Below are positions 15,118-24,000 of a stretch of 57,411 bases of DNA, one piece after another. Each line of letters begins with the position of its first letter. Position 1 is the stretch's first letter. The notes under the pieces are model-generated. The model worked only from the letters and a program-made list of their open reading frames with translations. It was not told the DNA's origin and ran no database searches. The stretch lies in NCBI GenBank assembly GCA_017555565.1, contig JAFZGF010000031.1, forward strand, positions 1 through 57,411, given 5' to 3'. A program made the position numbers and the translations under genes. The stretch comes from Oscillospiraceae bacterium. GTDB lineage: Bacteria > Bacillota > Clostridia > Oscillospirales > Ruminococcaceae.

Positions 15118-15969
15118 CTATTTTAAACAGTTTTTTGCACTTTTTATAGTGTTTTTCAACAGATTTGCTCTGGTCATCAGACCCACCCCACCAGGTACCG
15201 GTGTGATGCGGGAAACCACATCAATACAGCTGTCAAAATCAGCATCGCCGCAGAGTTTGCCTTCGCTGTTTCTGTTGATGCCTACGTCGATTACAACTGC
15301 ACCAGGTTTAAGCATATCACCTGTGAGAAATCCGGCACGGCCTACTGCTACAATAACAATATCTGCCATACGTGTTTTTTCGGCAATATTTTTTGTTTTT
15401 GAATGGCAGATAGTAACTGTTGCAGAGCGCTGTAACGCCAGGACAGCAACAGGTTTGCCAACTATATTGCTGCGGCCAATAACTACAACATCCTTACCGG
15501 TCATATCGATACCTGCATAATCCAGCATATCGATACAGCCCTGTGGTGTACAAGGTGTGAAACAGTCTTTGCCGATATTCATATTGCCCACGTTTACGGC
15601 TGTGAAACCATCTACATCCTTTTCTGGTGCAATAGTATTGATTACAGCATATTCATCAATATGTTTTGGCAGTGGAAGCTGTACAAGAATACCGTGAACA
15701 GAGTCGTCTTTGTTGAGTCTATCTATTTCTGCCAACAGTTCTGCCTGGCTGATTGTTTCCGGCATAGCGATATTATCAGAAATTATACCGCATTCGCCAC
15801 AGTCTTTGTGTTTACCTTTTACATAAGACTGGCTGGCAGGGTTTTCGCCCACTATAATAACTGAAAGTTTAGGGTAAACACCTTTGCTGTTAAGAAAGTC
15901 AACTTCCTGTTTAACCTGCTCTTTAATCTGCGCAGAAACTACTTTACCACTGATAAGTTTGTTATCCAT
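15118..15969 (-). CDS. folD: Bifunctional methylenetetrahydrofolate dehydrogenase / methenyl-THF cyclohydrolase
   Basis: 283 residues. Interconverts 5,10-methylene-, methenyl- and 10-formyl-THF in one-carbon metabolism with NADP+. Catalytic YxxxK is in SQSYVKGKHKDC (Tyr and Lys near 49-53), the substrate motif is GILVQLPLP near 94, the cofactor loop is VVIGRSNIVGKP near 163, and the C-terminus has the conserved PVPGGVGLMTRANLL. It overlaps lgt by 8 nt upstream, forming an operon with lgt and the M16 pair. Confidence 0.97.
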   Translation of the reverse strand: MDNKLISGKVVSAQIKEQVKQEVDFLNSKGVYPKLSVIIVGENPASQSYVKGKHKDCGECGIISDNIAMPETISQAELLAEIDRLNKDDSVHGILVQLPLPKHIDEYAVINTIAPEKDVDGFTAVNVGNMNIGKDCFTPCTPQGCIDMLDYAGIDMTGKDVVVIGRSNIVGKPVAVLALQRSATVTICHSKTKNIAEKTRMADIVIVAVGRAGFLTGDMLKPGAVVIDVGINRNSEGKLCGDADFDSCIDVVSRITPVPGGVGLMTRANLLKNTIKSAKNCLK

Positions 15970-16828
15970 TTTCTCCTGCCTCCTGTTTTTTATTTATTTT
16001 CATATAATTAAATACAATAAATATCACCGCAGCAACAACTGTAACTACAGCAATAATCTGGCTGGTACGAAGACCGCCGTTTGTTGCAAGGCTGTCTGTG
16101 CGCAGACCTTCGATGAAAAATCTGCCAAAACCGTACCAGGCCCCTGACATACACAGCATTTCGCCACGGAATTTTCTGTTTTTGAAATGTCTGTAAAGAA
16201 TTATAAAACCGATTGCACACCATACAGATTCATATAGGAATGTAGGGTGCACAGGCATATTAGGGTCAACTGTGATACCCTGCTGTGCCAATGATGGTGC
16301 TACTCGCGCAAGATATCTGGTTGTACTTTCGCTTATCATACCGAACAGACCATCTGTATTTGTACCGAAAGCTTCCTGGTTCATAAAGTTTGCCCAACGA
16401 CCGAAAGTCTGGCCAAAAAGGAAACCGGTGAAGATACAGTCTGCTGCATCAAAAAAGTTAATTTTTTTCCATTTACAGAGGAACCAGCCTGAAACAAGAC
16501 CGGCAATAAGGCCACCGTAGATACCGATGCCGCCATCGCGAAGATTTATCATATCCCACAGTGTTTCATATTCAAATGGAGCAAAAGCAACATAATACGC
16601 CCTGGCACCGATAATGCCAAAAACTGTGCCCAGCATGATAATATCTATAAAATCGTCATCATTTATACCCAGTTTTTTACCAAGATAAAGTGCAACAGAT
16701 GCACCCCGTATGATAGTGAAAGCAAAAATAACGCCATACCAGTAAATATCAAAACCGAACACAGAAAATGCCACTCGGTTAATGGTTACCTCTATGCCAA
16801 GATTAGGGAACTGAACATGATTAATCAT
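15962..16828 (-). CDS. lgt: Prolipoprotein diacylglyceryl transferase
   Basis: 288 residues with about seven membrane helices. Transfers diacylglycerol from phosphatidylglycerol to the lipobox cysteine of prelipoproteins, the step needed by the lipoproteins at 5861, 7013, 54803 and 55346. The Lgt signature is seen as FGRWANFMNQEAFG near residue 142, with the essential Arg, and DGGIGIYGGLIAG near 97. The ATG at 16828 has GGAGGAAA 6 bases upstream and overlaps the yfmH stop by 8 nt. Confidence 0.95.
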   Translation of the reverse strand: MINHVQFPNLGIEVTINRVAFSVFGFDIYWYGVIFAFTIIRGASVALYLGKKLGINDDDFIDIIMLGTVFGIIGARAYYVAFAPFEYETLWDMINLRDGGIGIYGGLIAGLVSGWFLCKWKKINFFDAADCIFTGFLFGQTFGRWANFMNQEAFGTNTDGLFGMISESTTRYLARVAPSLAQQGITVDPNMPVHPTFLYESVWCAIGFIILYRHFKNRKFRGEMLCMSGAWYGFGRFFIEGLRTDSLATNGGLRTSQIIAVVTVVAAVIFIVFNYMKINKKQEAGENG

Positions 16829-18095
16829 CTTTTTCCTCCAGCGGCATAACTGTAAACACTGTGCGTTTGTCCTTGCGGAACATTTCTGAAAGCTGTGCGT
16901 TTACATCTTCAAGACTGATGGCACTGAGTGTTTCCAGTGCTGTATAGGCTGTTCTGCCTTTAAAATGGGCTGAAGCAATGTTTGTGGCAACTTCTTCCAC
17001 ATTTTCAAAGTCCACAATCATACTGCCGTACATTGAGTTTTTACTTGTAAGGAAATCATCTTCGCCGATGCCGTCTTTTTTCAGTTCATCAATTGCATCT
17101 TCAATTTCTTTGATAAGAACGTCCGGATATGCTGTTTCTCCTGAAATAATTGTGGCATAATAGTCTGTTCCGGAGAAGATTTCACCTTCAAATGTGCCGT
17201 TTACAATGTTTTTGTCGTAAAGTTTGTTAAACAGCTTACTTGTAGAACCTGAAAGAACATCCATAATGATTTCACCACAGAGTTCTTCTTTGATTGTAAC
17301 CGGATTGGACATTTTTTCTTTAAAGCCAACAGCAATCAGTGGCACAGAAACAGGCATATTGATGCTTTTTTCTGTGTAATTGATTTCGTCCGGTTCTTCT
17401 TCTGCAAGTCTTTCAACTTCCAGAACTTCGTATTTGAAGCCAGCTCTGTCACAGGCTGCAAGAACAGTCTGCATATCTATGTTGCCTGCTACAGAAAGGA
17501 ACATCTGTGATGGTGAATAGAATGCCTTGGCGCAGTCATACAGCATTTTATCTGTAATATGTGAAATACTTTCTACTGTACCTGCGATGTCGTCGCGTAC
17601 TGTGTGTTTTACAAACAGACCTTCCAGCACGCCGAAAAGCAGACGCCAGTTAGCACTGTCATCATACATTTTTATTTCCTGGCCGATAATACCCTGTTCT
17701 TTTTCCACTGTCTGCGGAGTAAAGTAAGGTGTTGTAACAAAACTGAGAAGAATATCAAGTGATTCGTCAATTTTATCTGTTGCAGTAAAAATGTAGCAGG
17801 TTTTGTCAAATGATGTAAATGCATTGGCATTTGCACCTGTCTTTGCGTATTTGTCAAAAGCATCGCCATCTTCGTTTTCAAACATTTTGTGTTCAAGGAA
17901 GTGAGCAACGCCTGCTGGGATGTCGTAGCGCTGACCGTTCATAACAAAGCTTCTGTCTACAGAACCGAAGTTTGTAGCAAAAACAGCGTGAACGGCATTA
18001 TAGCCCGGCATATTGTAACAGCCTATCTGAAGACCACAGTCTGTTTTGACGAGCTGATAGCTTTCGTTCAATATATTGTTTCTGATTTCTGACAT
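16821..18095 (-). CDS. yfmH: M16 family metallopeptidase YfmH (active partner)
   Basis: 424 residues from ATG 18095, chosen for AAAGGA before it; an upstream in-frame start at 18167 lies inside the preceding gene. Inverted zinc motif HFLEH is near residue 69, and the distal Glu of QGIIGQEIKMYDD lies about 75 residues later. Two M16 half-domains follow each other. With the neighbouring inactive homologue it matches the YfmF/YfmH pair, linked in B. subtilis to 5-aminopentanol modification of elongation factor P. Substrate not seen from sequence. Confidence 0.88.
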   Translation of the reverse strand: MSEIRNNILNESYQLVKTDCGLQIGCYNMPGYNAVHAVFATNFGSVDRSFVMNGQRYDIPAGVAHFLEHKMFENEDGDAFDKYAKTGANANAFTSFDKTCYIFTATDKIDESLDILLSFVTTPYFTPQTVEKEQGIIGQEIKMYDDSANWRLLFGVLEGLFVKHTVRDDIAGTVESISHITDKMLYDCAKAFYSPSQMFLSVAGNIDMQTVLAACDRAGFKYEVLEVERLAEEEPDEINYTEKSINMPVSVPLIAVGFKEKMSNPVTIKEELCGEIIMDVLSGSTSKLFNKLYDKNIVNGTFEGEIFSGTDYYATIISGETAYPDVLIKEIEDAIDELKKDGIGEDDFLTSKNSMYGSMIVDFENVEEVATNIASAHFKGRTAYTALETLSAISLEDVNAQLSEMFRKDKRTVFTVMPLEEKDD

Positions 18096-18105
18096 AATTT
18101 TTCCT

Positions 18106-19356
18106 TTATTTAGATATTGTGTACACAACGTTGAGATTGAGCAGACTGAGGACATTTCTGATATCATCAGCTGTTACATTTTCAACTCTTTCCATCACCA
18201 TTTCAGGTGTGAAAGCCGTACCTCTTATGGCTTCATTAAGATACCAGGCTTCAAGTCCGTGTAGACCGTCATAGTTTGCTTTGAGGCTGTTGATAATTGT
18301 AAGTTTTGTCTGGCTGATTTCTTCATCAGTTATTTCGCCTTCAATCATATTTTTCAGTTCGTACTGAACTGCATCTATTGTACGCTGTGTATTGTGATGT
18401 TCAACGCCTGAGTCAACGCTCATACTTGATGTAAAACCATTAAAACCTGCGGCACAGTAATAACAGAGAGACTGTTTTTCTCTTACATTCTTAAACAGTC
18501 TTGATGATGCTGTACCACCGTAAAGGGCGCTTGCCACCAGCATATGATATCTTTCGTCTTCTGTGAGAAGTCTTTTGGTAGTGTATACAAGGCATACTTT
18601 ACCCTGGGTTGTATCCATTGATTCTGTAAAGAATTCTACATCCTTACATTCAACTGCTGTTACAGGCAGAATATCAGCCTGTGCAGAGCGGTTATAGGAA
18701 AAAGCCTCTGTCAGTTTTTCAACTGCAGAATCAGGATTGTTGGCTGTGATGAATATTTCAACCACTGCCATATCCAGCATTTCCCTGTAGCAGCTATAAA
18801 GCATTTCGGCAGTAATGCCATCTATTTCGTCGAGATAGCCCATTCTTTCAACACCATTAAGACCGTCGCCAAAGAATTTTCTGCGGGCATTTTTTACACA
18901 ATAACCACGTTTGTCATTTATTTCACCTTCGATATCTTCGCGAAGCTTGAACTTTTCTACTTCCAGCCAATCTTTTACAAATGCACCATCTTCAAGGCAA
19001 GGGCGGAAAATCACACCCAGCAGTACATCACAAAGCTCTGCCAGCAGGTCTTCATTATTGATACAGTATTCGTTTTTAATACCCTGTACAGTAAAACGCA
19101 TACAACGGTTTGCACCGATAACCGCTGTGCCCACAGACAGCTGGGCAGCATACATTCTGTTAAGCTTTCTTGAAAGCATCTGCATGTCAGGATAGTCTTC
19201 ATAAGCTCTTTCCATAAGGCCAGGCATAAGAGCATACATTGTAGCCTTTTCCCTTGCGTTTGGCACAATAAGATTGATACTGATACGGTTTCTTTTGAAC
19301 TTTTCATTTGGGAGCACAGTTATATGTGCTTTAGGTGCTATAAGTTGTCTTTTCAT
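18106..19356 (-). CDS. yfmF: M16-like protein YfmF (lacks zinc motif)
   Basis: 416 residues from ATG 19356, preceded by AGGAGAT; the ATG-equivalent start at 19407 has no ribosome binding site. The fold is M16, but at the place of HxxEH the sequence is LMERAYEDYPD, so it lacks the zinc ligands and should be the non-catalytic partner. The C-terminal domain contains ASALYGGTASSRLFKNVREKQSLCYYC, typical of M16 proteins. First gene of the yfmF-yfmH-lgt-folD set; 10 bases separate it from yfmH. Confidence 0.87.
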   Translation of the reverse strand: MKRQLIAPKAHITVLPNEKFKRNRISINLIVPNAREKATMYALMPGLMERAYEDYPDMQMLSRKLNRMYAAQLSVGTAVIGANRCMRFTVQGIKNEYCINNEDLLAELCDVLLGVIFRPCLEDGAFVKDWLEVEKFKLREDIEGEINDKRGYCVKNARRKFFGDGLNGVERMGYLDEIDGITAEMLYSCYREMLDMAVVEIFITANNPDSAVEKLTEAFSYNRSAQADILPVTAVECKDVEFFTESMDTTQGKVCLVYTTKRLLTEDERYHMLVASALYGGTASSRLFKNVREKQSLCYYCAAGFNGFTSSMSVDSGVEHHNTQRTIDAVQYELKNMIEGEITDEEISQTKLTIINSLKANYDGLHGLEAWYLNEAIRGTAFTPEMVMERVENVTADDIRNVLSLLNLNVVYTISK

Positions 19357-19438
19357 ATTATCTCCTGAGTTCAAATTAATTCTCTTACTGACTAAATAGT
19401 ATAACATATATATTATAAAAAATAAATAGTATCATGTA

Positions 19439-19471
19439 AAAAGGGTATCCCTGGAAGAGACACCCTTTTGT
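19439..19471 (-). terminator. Terminator after the ACT aspartokinase-like gene
   Basis: Minus strand hairpin AAAAGGGTGTC ... GGATACCCTTTTT immediately after the stop codon. The +1 region of yfmF follows. Confidence 0.85.
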
Positions 19472-20440
19472 TTAACCTATAAAATCCTGATGGATTTTCC
19501 GCACGGCAATATCTGCCACGGATTTATCCACAAAAACATTTATTTTTATTTCGCTGGTACTGATAAGACGGAGGCTGATATTGTTTTCATACAAAATTCT
19601 GAAAACTCGTGCCGCTACACCTTTGCTGGTTTTAACACCCGAACCAACTACAGAAATTTTGGCAACGTTATCCTTTATAACAACGTCTGAATACCCAAGC
19701 TCTGCCTGCTTTTCTCTAAGAACTCTCTGAGCAGTACGCTTGTCCTCTTTGTGTATTGTAAAACTGATGTCCTGCCTGCCATAATCCGAAGCTGGCAAAG
19801 AAATCATATCAACGTTTATACCTGCATCGCTTACAGCCTGGAAAATGTGATATGAAATACCTGGAACATCCGGAATCTCCCTGAGGGACACAATGCATAT
19901 ATCCGGCTCTTTGATAATACCTTTTACAGTTTCACTGCCAAAAGCCATAACCTCTTTGATTATAGTGCCGCTGTCTGCAGGATTATTGTAAGACAGCACT
20001 CTCAATATAACACCTGTTTTTTTGGCTGCCTCCACCATTTCCACATCTACGCCGTTATATCCGCTGTTGCACAGTTCTATCACTTCGTCGTAGTCAATTC
20101 TATCCAGCTTGTGAGCATATTTTCCGTCAGAGGGATCAGCAGTATAAATGCCATCATATTGTATAAACACCTGGCATTCTGCTGCACGAAGACTGTGTGC
20201 TGCCTGAACAGCTGTGAGAGAAGGATTTTCGGATGTGAACAATATAAGAGGACTGTCACATTCTGCGACATCTGCAATGTTATTGAAACTGACAATCTGT
20301 GGATCTTTCAGCAAATACGCCTGTTCTTTTCCGCATATGAGAACAACCCTGTTTGCCCGTTTCAGATCCGCGTTGTAAAGCAAGGATATATCAATATTAT
20401 CCGCAAAGCGATTGTCGATATATTTTACTATAAAAGCCAT
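19472..20440 (-). CDS. Aspartokinase-like protein with two ACT domains and degenerate kinase domain
   Basis: 322 residues, against about 400-450 for a monofunctional aspartate kinase. The end of the kinase fold is recognisable (YDGIYTADP near 96, then KLDRIDYDEVIELCNSG), followed by two ACT domains (about 185-250 and 262-322; SVVGSGVKTSKGVAARVF is the second). The N-terminal phosphate-binding KFGGTS motif is absent, and the GRGGSDTTA region has become ENPSLTAVQAA. Catalysis is therefore unlikely, and the protein probably works as a lysine or threonine-sensing regulator. It follows an ACT/HTH protein by 3 bases, so the two are surely co-expressed. A real aspartokinase must be elsewhere. Confidence 0.8.
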   Translation of the reverse strand: MAFIVKYIDNRFADNIDISLLYNADLKRANRVVLICGKEQAYLLKDPQIVSFNNIADVAECDSPLILFTSENPSLTAVQAAHSLRAAECQVFIQYDGIYTADPSDGKYAHKLDRIDYDEVIELCNSGYNGVDVEMVEAAKKTGVILRVLSYNNPADSGTIIKEVMAFGSETVKGIIKEPDICIVSLREIPDVPGISYHIFQAVSDAGINVDMISLPASDYGRQDISFTIHKEDKRTAQRVLREKQAELGYSDVVIKDNVAKISVVGSGVKTSKGVAARVFRILYENNISLRLISTSEIKINVFVDKSVADIAVRKIHQDFIG

Positions 20441-20443
20441 ACA

Positions 20444-20878
20444 TCAAACATCCTGCATAATGCGTTTTGCTGTAACAACAAACCGATGTTTGTTCATTTC
20501 TTCAACCAGGGAATCCACATCCCCTACCATATCCTTAACTTTAAGTGTAAGTGATACAGCAGCTGTACCGTCAACAGGGGCAGCCTGTGTAATTGTAACG
20601 ATACTTACATTATACTGTGCAATAATCTGCAAAAGTTTTTGCAGTGCGCCAAGTTCATCCATAAGAACAACATGAACTGCAACCACTGTTTTTGTTTCGC
20701 TGACATCAAAAATTTTATCTTTATATTTATACAGCGCACTTCTGGAAATATTCACTTCCTTGGCTGCTGCAGAAAGATTTTTAACACTGCCTGAAGCAAG
20801 AAGTTCCTTTGCTTTAACAACCTTCATAAAAACATCAGGTAAAACATCACTGTCAACCAACAAAAATCTTTTTGCCAT
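20444..20878 (-). CDS. ACT domain protein with helix-turn-helix segment (PheB/UPF0735 type)
   Basis: 144 residues from the ATG at 20878, with GAGGT 9 bases upstream. The N-terminal half has an HTH-like stretch SVKNLSAAAKEVNISRSAL followed by YKYKDKIFDV. The C-terminal half (about 65-144) is an ACT domain, VVAVHVVLMDELGALQKLLQII. This is the PheB family, found next to amino acid biosynthesis genes in Bacillus and Clostridia. Its function is not established. Co-transcribed with the degenerate aspartokinase downstream. Confidence 0.85.
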   Translation of the reverse strand: MAKRFLLVDSDVLPDVFMKVVKAKELLASGSVKNLSAAAKEVNISRSALYKYKDKIFDVSETKTVVAVHVVLMDELGALQKLLQIIAQYNVSIVTITQAAPVDGTAAVSLTLKVKDMVGDVDSLVEEMNKHRFVVTAKRIMQDV

Positions 20879-21011
20879 TATCATATACCTCTTTCTTTTA
20901 CATTTATAGCAATACACTTATAATAAAATAATTTTTTAACAAATTCAATATGCAATATGTATAATAATTAATACAAATGTTTTACACTGACGTACATTTT
21001 CAGTTTTTTGG

Positions 21012-21047
21012 CAATAAAAAAGGCACAGTATATGTATACTATGCCTC
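21012..21047 (-). terminator. Terminator after recR
   Basis: Minus strand hairpin AGGCATAGTATA / TATACTGTGCCT then TTTTTTA, directly after the recR stop. Confidence 0.88.
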
Positions 21048-21056
21048 TAAATCAAG

Positions 21057-21659
21057 TTAAATTTCTCTTCTGCCTTCGAGAGCACGGTAAAGGGTAACTT
21101 CGTCAGCGTATTCAAGAGATGCACCGACAGGCAATCCATAAGCCAGACGGGTAACCTTTATGCCCAATGGTTTTACCAATCGGGAAATGTACATAGCGGT
21201 AGTTTCACCTTCAATAGTGGAACTTGTGGCCATAATAACTTCTTTTACCTTGTCATCCTGAAGACGGGCAAGAAGTTCTTTTACAGTGAGCTGTTCAGCA
21301 GTAATGCCGTCCATAGGTGAAATAAGACCGTGAAGAACATGGTAGAGGCCTCTGTACTCCCTTGTCTTTTCGAAAGTGGCAACATCACGTGGGTTTTCCA
21401 CTATACAGATAACAGAATCATCCCTTTTAGGTGAAGAACAGATAGGACAAATGTCTTTGTCTGTAAAGTTCCGACATACTGGACAGCGTTTTATTTTGCT
21501 GTGAACATCCATAATTGCTGCCGCAAACTCTGCAGCATCCTTTTCGTCCATAGCCAGAACCTGATATGCCATTCTTGTAGCGCCTTTACGGCCAACACCA
21601 TTGAGGCGGGAAAAATTGTTTATAAGCCTTTCAAGAGGCTCTGCGTTATACTGTGCCAT
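21057..21659 (-). CDS. recR: Recombination protein RecR
   Basis: 200 residues. Helps load RecA at gaps with RecF and RecO. Helix-hairpin-helix FSRLNGVGRKGATRMAYQ is near 18, the C4 zinc finger CPVCRNFTDKDICPIC near 57-72, and the Toprim domain (VICIVENPRDVATFE) from 83 on. It closes the dnaX-ybaB-recR operon conserved across bacteria. Confidence 0.97.
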   Translation of the reverse strand: MAQYNAEPLERLINNFSRLNGVGRKGATRMAYQVLAMDEKDAAEFAAAIMDVHSKIKRCPVCRNFTDKDICPICSSPKRDDSVICIVENPRDVATFEKTREYRGLYHVLHGLISPMDGITAEQLTVKELLARLQDDKVKEVIMATSSTIEGETTAMYISRLVKPLGIKVTRLAYGLPVGASLEYADEVTLYRALEGRREI

Positions 21660-21661
21660 AA

Positions 21662-22009
21662 TTAGAATATGCCTGGTACGTTGAGACCGCCTGTAAGTTT
21701 GCCCATTTCAGCTTCGCTTTCAGCTTTTGCTTTTGTAACAGCATCGTTTACAGCTGCTGCAACCAGGTCTTCCAGCATTTCGATATCATCTGGGTCAACA
21801 ATACTTGGGTCGATTTTAAGAGCAACTACATCGTGTTTGCCTGTAACTGTTGCTTTTACCAGACCTGAACCGCTTTCGCCAACATATTCTGTTTCATCCA
21901 GTCTGTCCTGGAGTTCTTTCATATCATCCTGCATTTTCTGTGCCTGTTTGATAATCCGGTTCATATTCTGTGGGCCGCCGCCCATACCTTTTGGTAATCT
22001 TGCTTTCAT
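21662..22009 (-). CDS. YbaB/EbfC family nucleoid-associated protein
   Basis: 115 residues. N-terminal region MKARLPKGMGGGPQNMN, then a helical stretch IIKQAQKMQDDMKELQDRL and the core GLVKATVTGKHDVVALKIDPSIVDPDDIEMLEDLV. Small dimeric DNA-binding protein always found between dnaX and recR; 2 bases separate it from recR and about 20 from dnaX. Confidence 0.96.
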   Translation of the reverse strand: MKARLPKGMGGGPQNMNRIIKQAQKMQDDMKELQDRLDETEYVGESGSGLVKATVTGKHDVVALKIDPSIVDPDDIEMLEDLVAAAVNDAVTKAKAESEAEMGKLTGGLNVPGIF

Positions 22010-22030
22010 TTTATATATTCTCCTTATAAA

Positions 22031-23665
22031 TTAATCTATATTTACTTCCACACCCATATTTCTCAGGGCGAGGATATCATCAAGACTGCTGTGCTGTGCT
22101 TCCACAAACATATGTGCTATATTTTTGAAACCACCTATATTGTAGCGTTTTCCGGAAGCTTCGAAGATAGCATTTTTAATTATACCGTTAACCTCTTTGT
22201 TGGTGCGGATATAATTGTTCAGCCCTTCATTTCCTTTGATGTATACAATACTTTTGTACAGAAACGCTGTGGAATTTTTGATAAATGAGTGCAGTGGAAT
22301 ATCCACATCTGCAATTATGTCAATAACATCCTGCCAGTATGCAAAAGGAACCGGCTTTTCTTCTGCCTGCCGTACTGCAATATCCTGCTGTGGTTTTGGA
22401 GCTGGCTGTGATTTTGGTTTTTCGAGTTCTGCAGGCTGTACATTGACTTCTTTATTGACTGGCCGTGGCTGCTGTGCCACCCGGGCAGGTTGCTGTACCT
22501 GTGCAGGCTGTGGAGCATATGTGTTTTCGCTCTGCTGTGGTGCTGGCTGTGGACGAAGCGGCACTGTCTGTGGCACCTGCTGGGTGTTGCACACATTGTA
22601 AACAGCTATATCCATTGCAATTTTCGCATTTTGGCCTTTGGCGATACTGTCAAGGGCGTTTGTAAAGCAATTGAGGGCAAAGGATATAAAATTATGCGAA
22701 CAGGTTTTTGCCTGTTCTTTAAGTCTTTCAAACTTTTCCTGGGAAATGTTCATCAGCTGTGGTGTGCTGCCAACCAGATTTGCAACCAGGAGATTGCTGA
22801 AATGTGTAATCAACTCTTCGCACAGGCGTCTAACATCTATACTGCGCTGAAAAAGCTCCATAAGAGACTGCAGTGAACTGGCCATATCACCTGCAATAAG
22901 ATTGGCTGAAAGAGCAAAAATATCATCGTCTTTTGATACGCCCACAAGGTTAGCTACTGTATTTTCGTCTATATAGTCACCCATAGAGATACAGGTATCA
23001 AGAATACTGTTGGCATCACGCATAGCACCGTCTGAAAGAGTGGCAATCATCTTTGCAGCCCCTGGTGTAAGCTGTATATTTTCTTCCCTTGCAATTTCCA
23101 TCAATGCTTCTGCGATGTCTCCCACAGTCAGCTTTGTAAAATCATAACGCTGGCAACGGGAAAGTATGGTGGCAGGAACTTTGTGTATTTCTGTTGTAGC
23201 AAGAATAAAAATAACGTGTGCTGGAGGTTCTTCCAGAGTTTTCAGCAGAGCATTAAATGCGGCAGCTGAAAGCATATGAACTTCGTCTATGATGTAAACA
23301 CGGTATTTTGCCATAACAGGCAGATAGTTCACCTCGTTCAGAACATCGCGGATATCTTCAACAGAGTTGTTGGAGGCAGCGTCCATTTCAGTAACATCGT
23401 AAATGGATTCATTTTCTATACCTTTGCAAACATCGCATTCAAGACAAGGTTCGCCGTTAATTGGGTGCAGGCAGTTTACCGCCTTTGCAAAAATCTTGGC
23501 ACAGCTGGTTTTACCTGTACCACGGGTACCCGTAAACAGAAATGCATGGCCAATTTTACCGGCAGCAATCTGATTTTTAAGAGCTTCAACCACGTACTTC
23601 TGACCGATAACCTGACTGAAGGTTTTTGGACGGTATTTTCTGTACAGAGCAATATGCATGGACAT
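22031..23665 (-). CDS. dnaX: DNA polymerase III subunit gamma/tau
   Basis: 544 residues. AAA+ clamp-loader ATPase: Walker A GTRGTGKTSC near 46, zinc-binding cysteines CLHPINGEPCLECDVC near 65-80, Walker B YIIDEVHML near 125, sensor ATTEIHKVPATILSRC near 155-170. The C-terminal part has a Pro/Gln-rich linker (about 375-440) and a tau-like tail. The linker's biased codons create long spurious reading frames on the other strand. The SRP RNA gene lies just upstream, as in many Firmicutes. Confidence 0.96.
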   Translation of the reverse strand: MSMHIALYRKYRPKTFSQVIGQKYVVEALKNQIAAGKIGHAFLFTGTRGTGKTSCAKIFAKAVNCLHPINGEPCLECDVCKGIENESIYDVTEMDAASNNSVEDIRDVLNEVNYLPVMAKYRVYIIDEVHMLSAAAFNALLKTLEEPPAHVIFILATTEIHKVPATILSRCQRYDFTKLTVGDIAEALMEIAREENIQLTPGAAKMIATLSDGAMRDANSILDTCISMGDYIDENTVANLVGVSKDDDIFALSANLIAGDMASSLQSLMELFQRSIDVRRLCEELITHFSNLLVANLVGSTPQLMNISQEKFERLKEQAKTCSHNFISFALNCFTNALDSIAKGQNAKIAMDIAVYNVCNTQQVPQTVPLRPQPAPQQSENTYAPQPAQVQQPARVAQQPRPVNKEVNVQPAELEKPKSQPAPKPQQDIAVRQAEEKPVPFAYWQDVIDIIADVDIPLHSFIKNSTAFLYKSIVYIKGNEGLNNYIRTNKEVNGIIKNAIFEASGKRYNIGGFKNIAHMFVEAQHSSLDDILALRNMGVEVNID

Positions 23666-23682
23666 ACCTCCTTATTTTAAAA

Positions 23683-23850
23683 TAGGACAGGCTATAAACG
23701 CCGAGGCGTTTTGCATTATCACATATACAAAGAAAGCTATGCATCGCAGGGAGAATCCGCTTAGTGCTGCTTGGTTCCCCACCTGACACGGTTCACAGCC
23801 AGCCCTCGTGCGCTTTCTTTGTATATCTGACAACGCTGATAGCACTGTCC
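23683..23850 (-). ncRNA. ffs: Signal recognition particle RNA (4.5S/scRNA type)
   Basis: The minus strand contains the conserved SRP54-binding domain: GCTGTGAACC, then GTCAGG around a GGGG loop region, AACCAAGCAGC, then AAGCGG. It is closed by a perfect helix ATATACAAAGAAAGC / GCTTTCTTTGTATAT (23723-23825). An outer helix GGACAG-GCTAT (23685-23695 with 23839-23850, one bulge) suggests a transcript of about 165 nt, longer than the E. coli type. Lies 18 bases upstream of dnaX. Ends are estimated. Confidence 0.85.
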
Positions 23851-23924
23851 TTTAACCATTCTATATTAACATATATTTTTCTGAATTTCAATATCTTTAT
23901 TCATTTTTAATTATTTTAAAGACT

Positions 23925-23941
23925 GTAAACCTATAGTTTAC
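23925..23941. promoter_or_regulatory. Inverted repeat upstream of the XRE membrane regulator
   Basis: GTAAAC-CTATA-GTTTAC, six-base perfect arms about 60 bases before the start codon and upstream of a probable -10 box (TAAAAT near 23976). Probable autoregulatory operator of the downstream helix-turn-helix protein. Confidence 0.45.
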
Positions 23942-24000
23942 ATATAGTTGGTAGACCGGAAAGACTATTTTTGATAAAATACAGGTAAAGAGGTGACAAA

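Noticed and set aside
22215-22601. Cys/Gly-rich frame opposite dnaX
   Set aside because: It mirrors the Pro/Gln-rich linker of DnaX and is not a separate gene.
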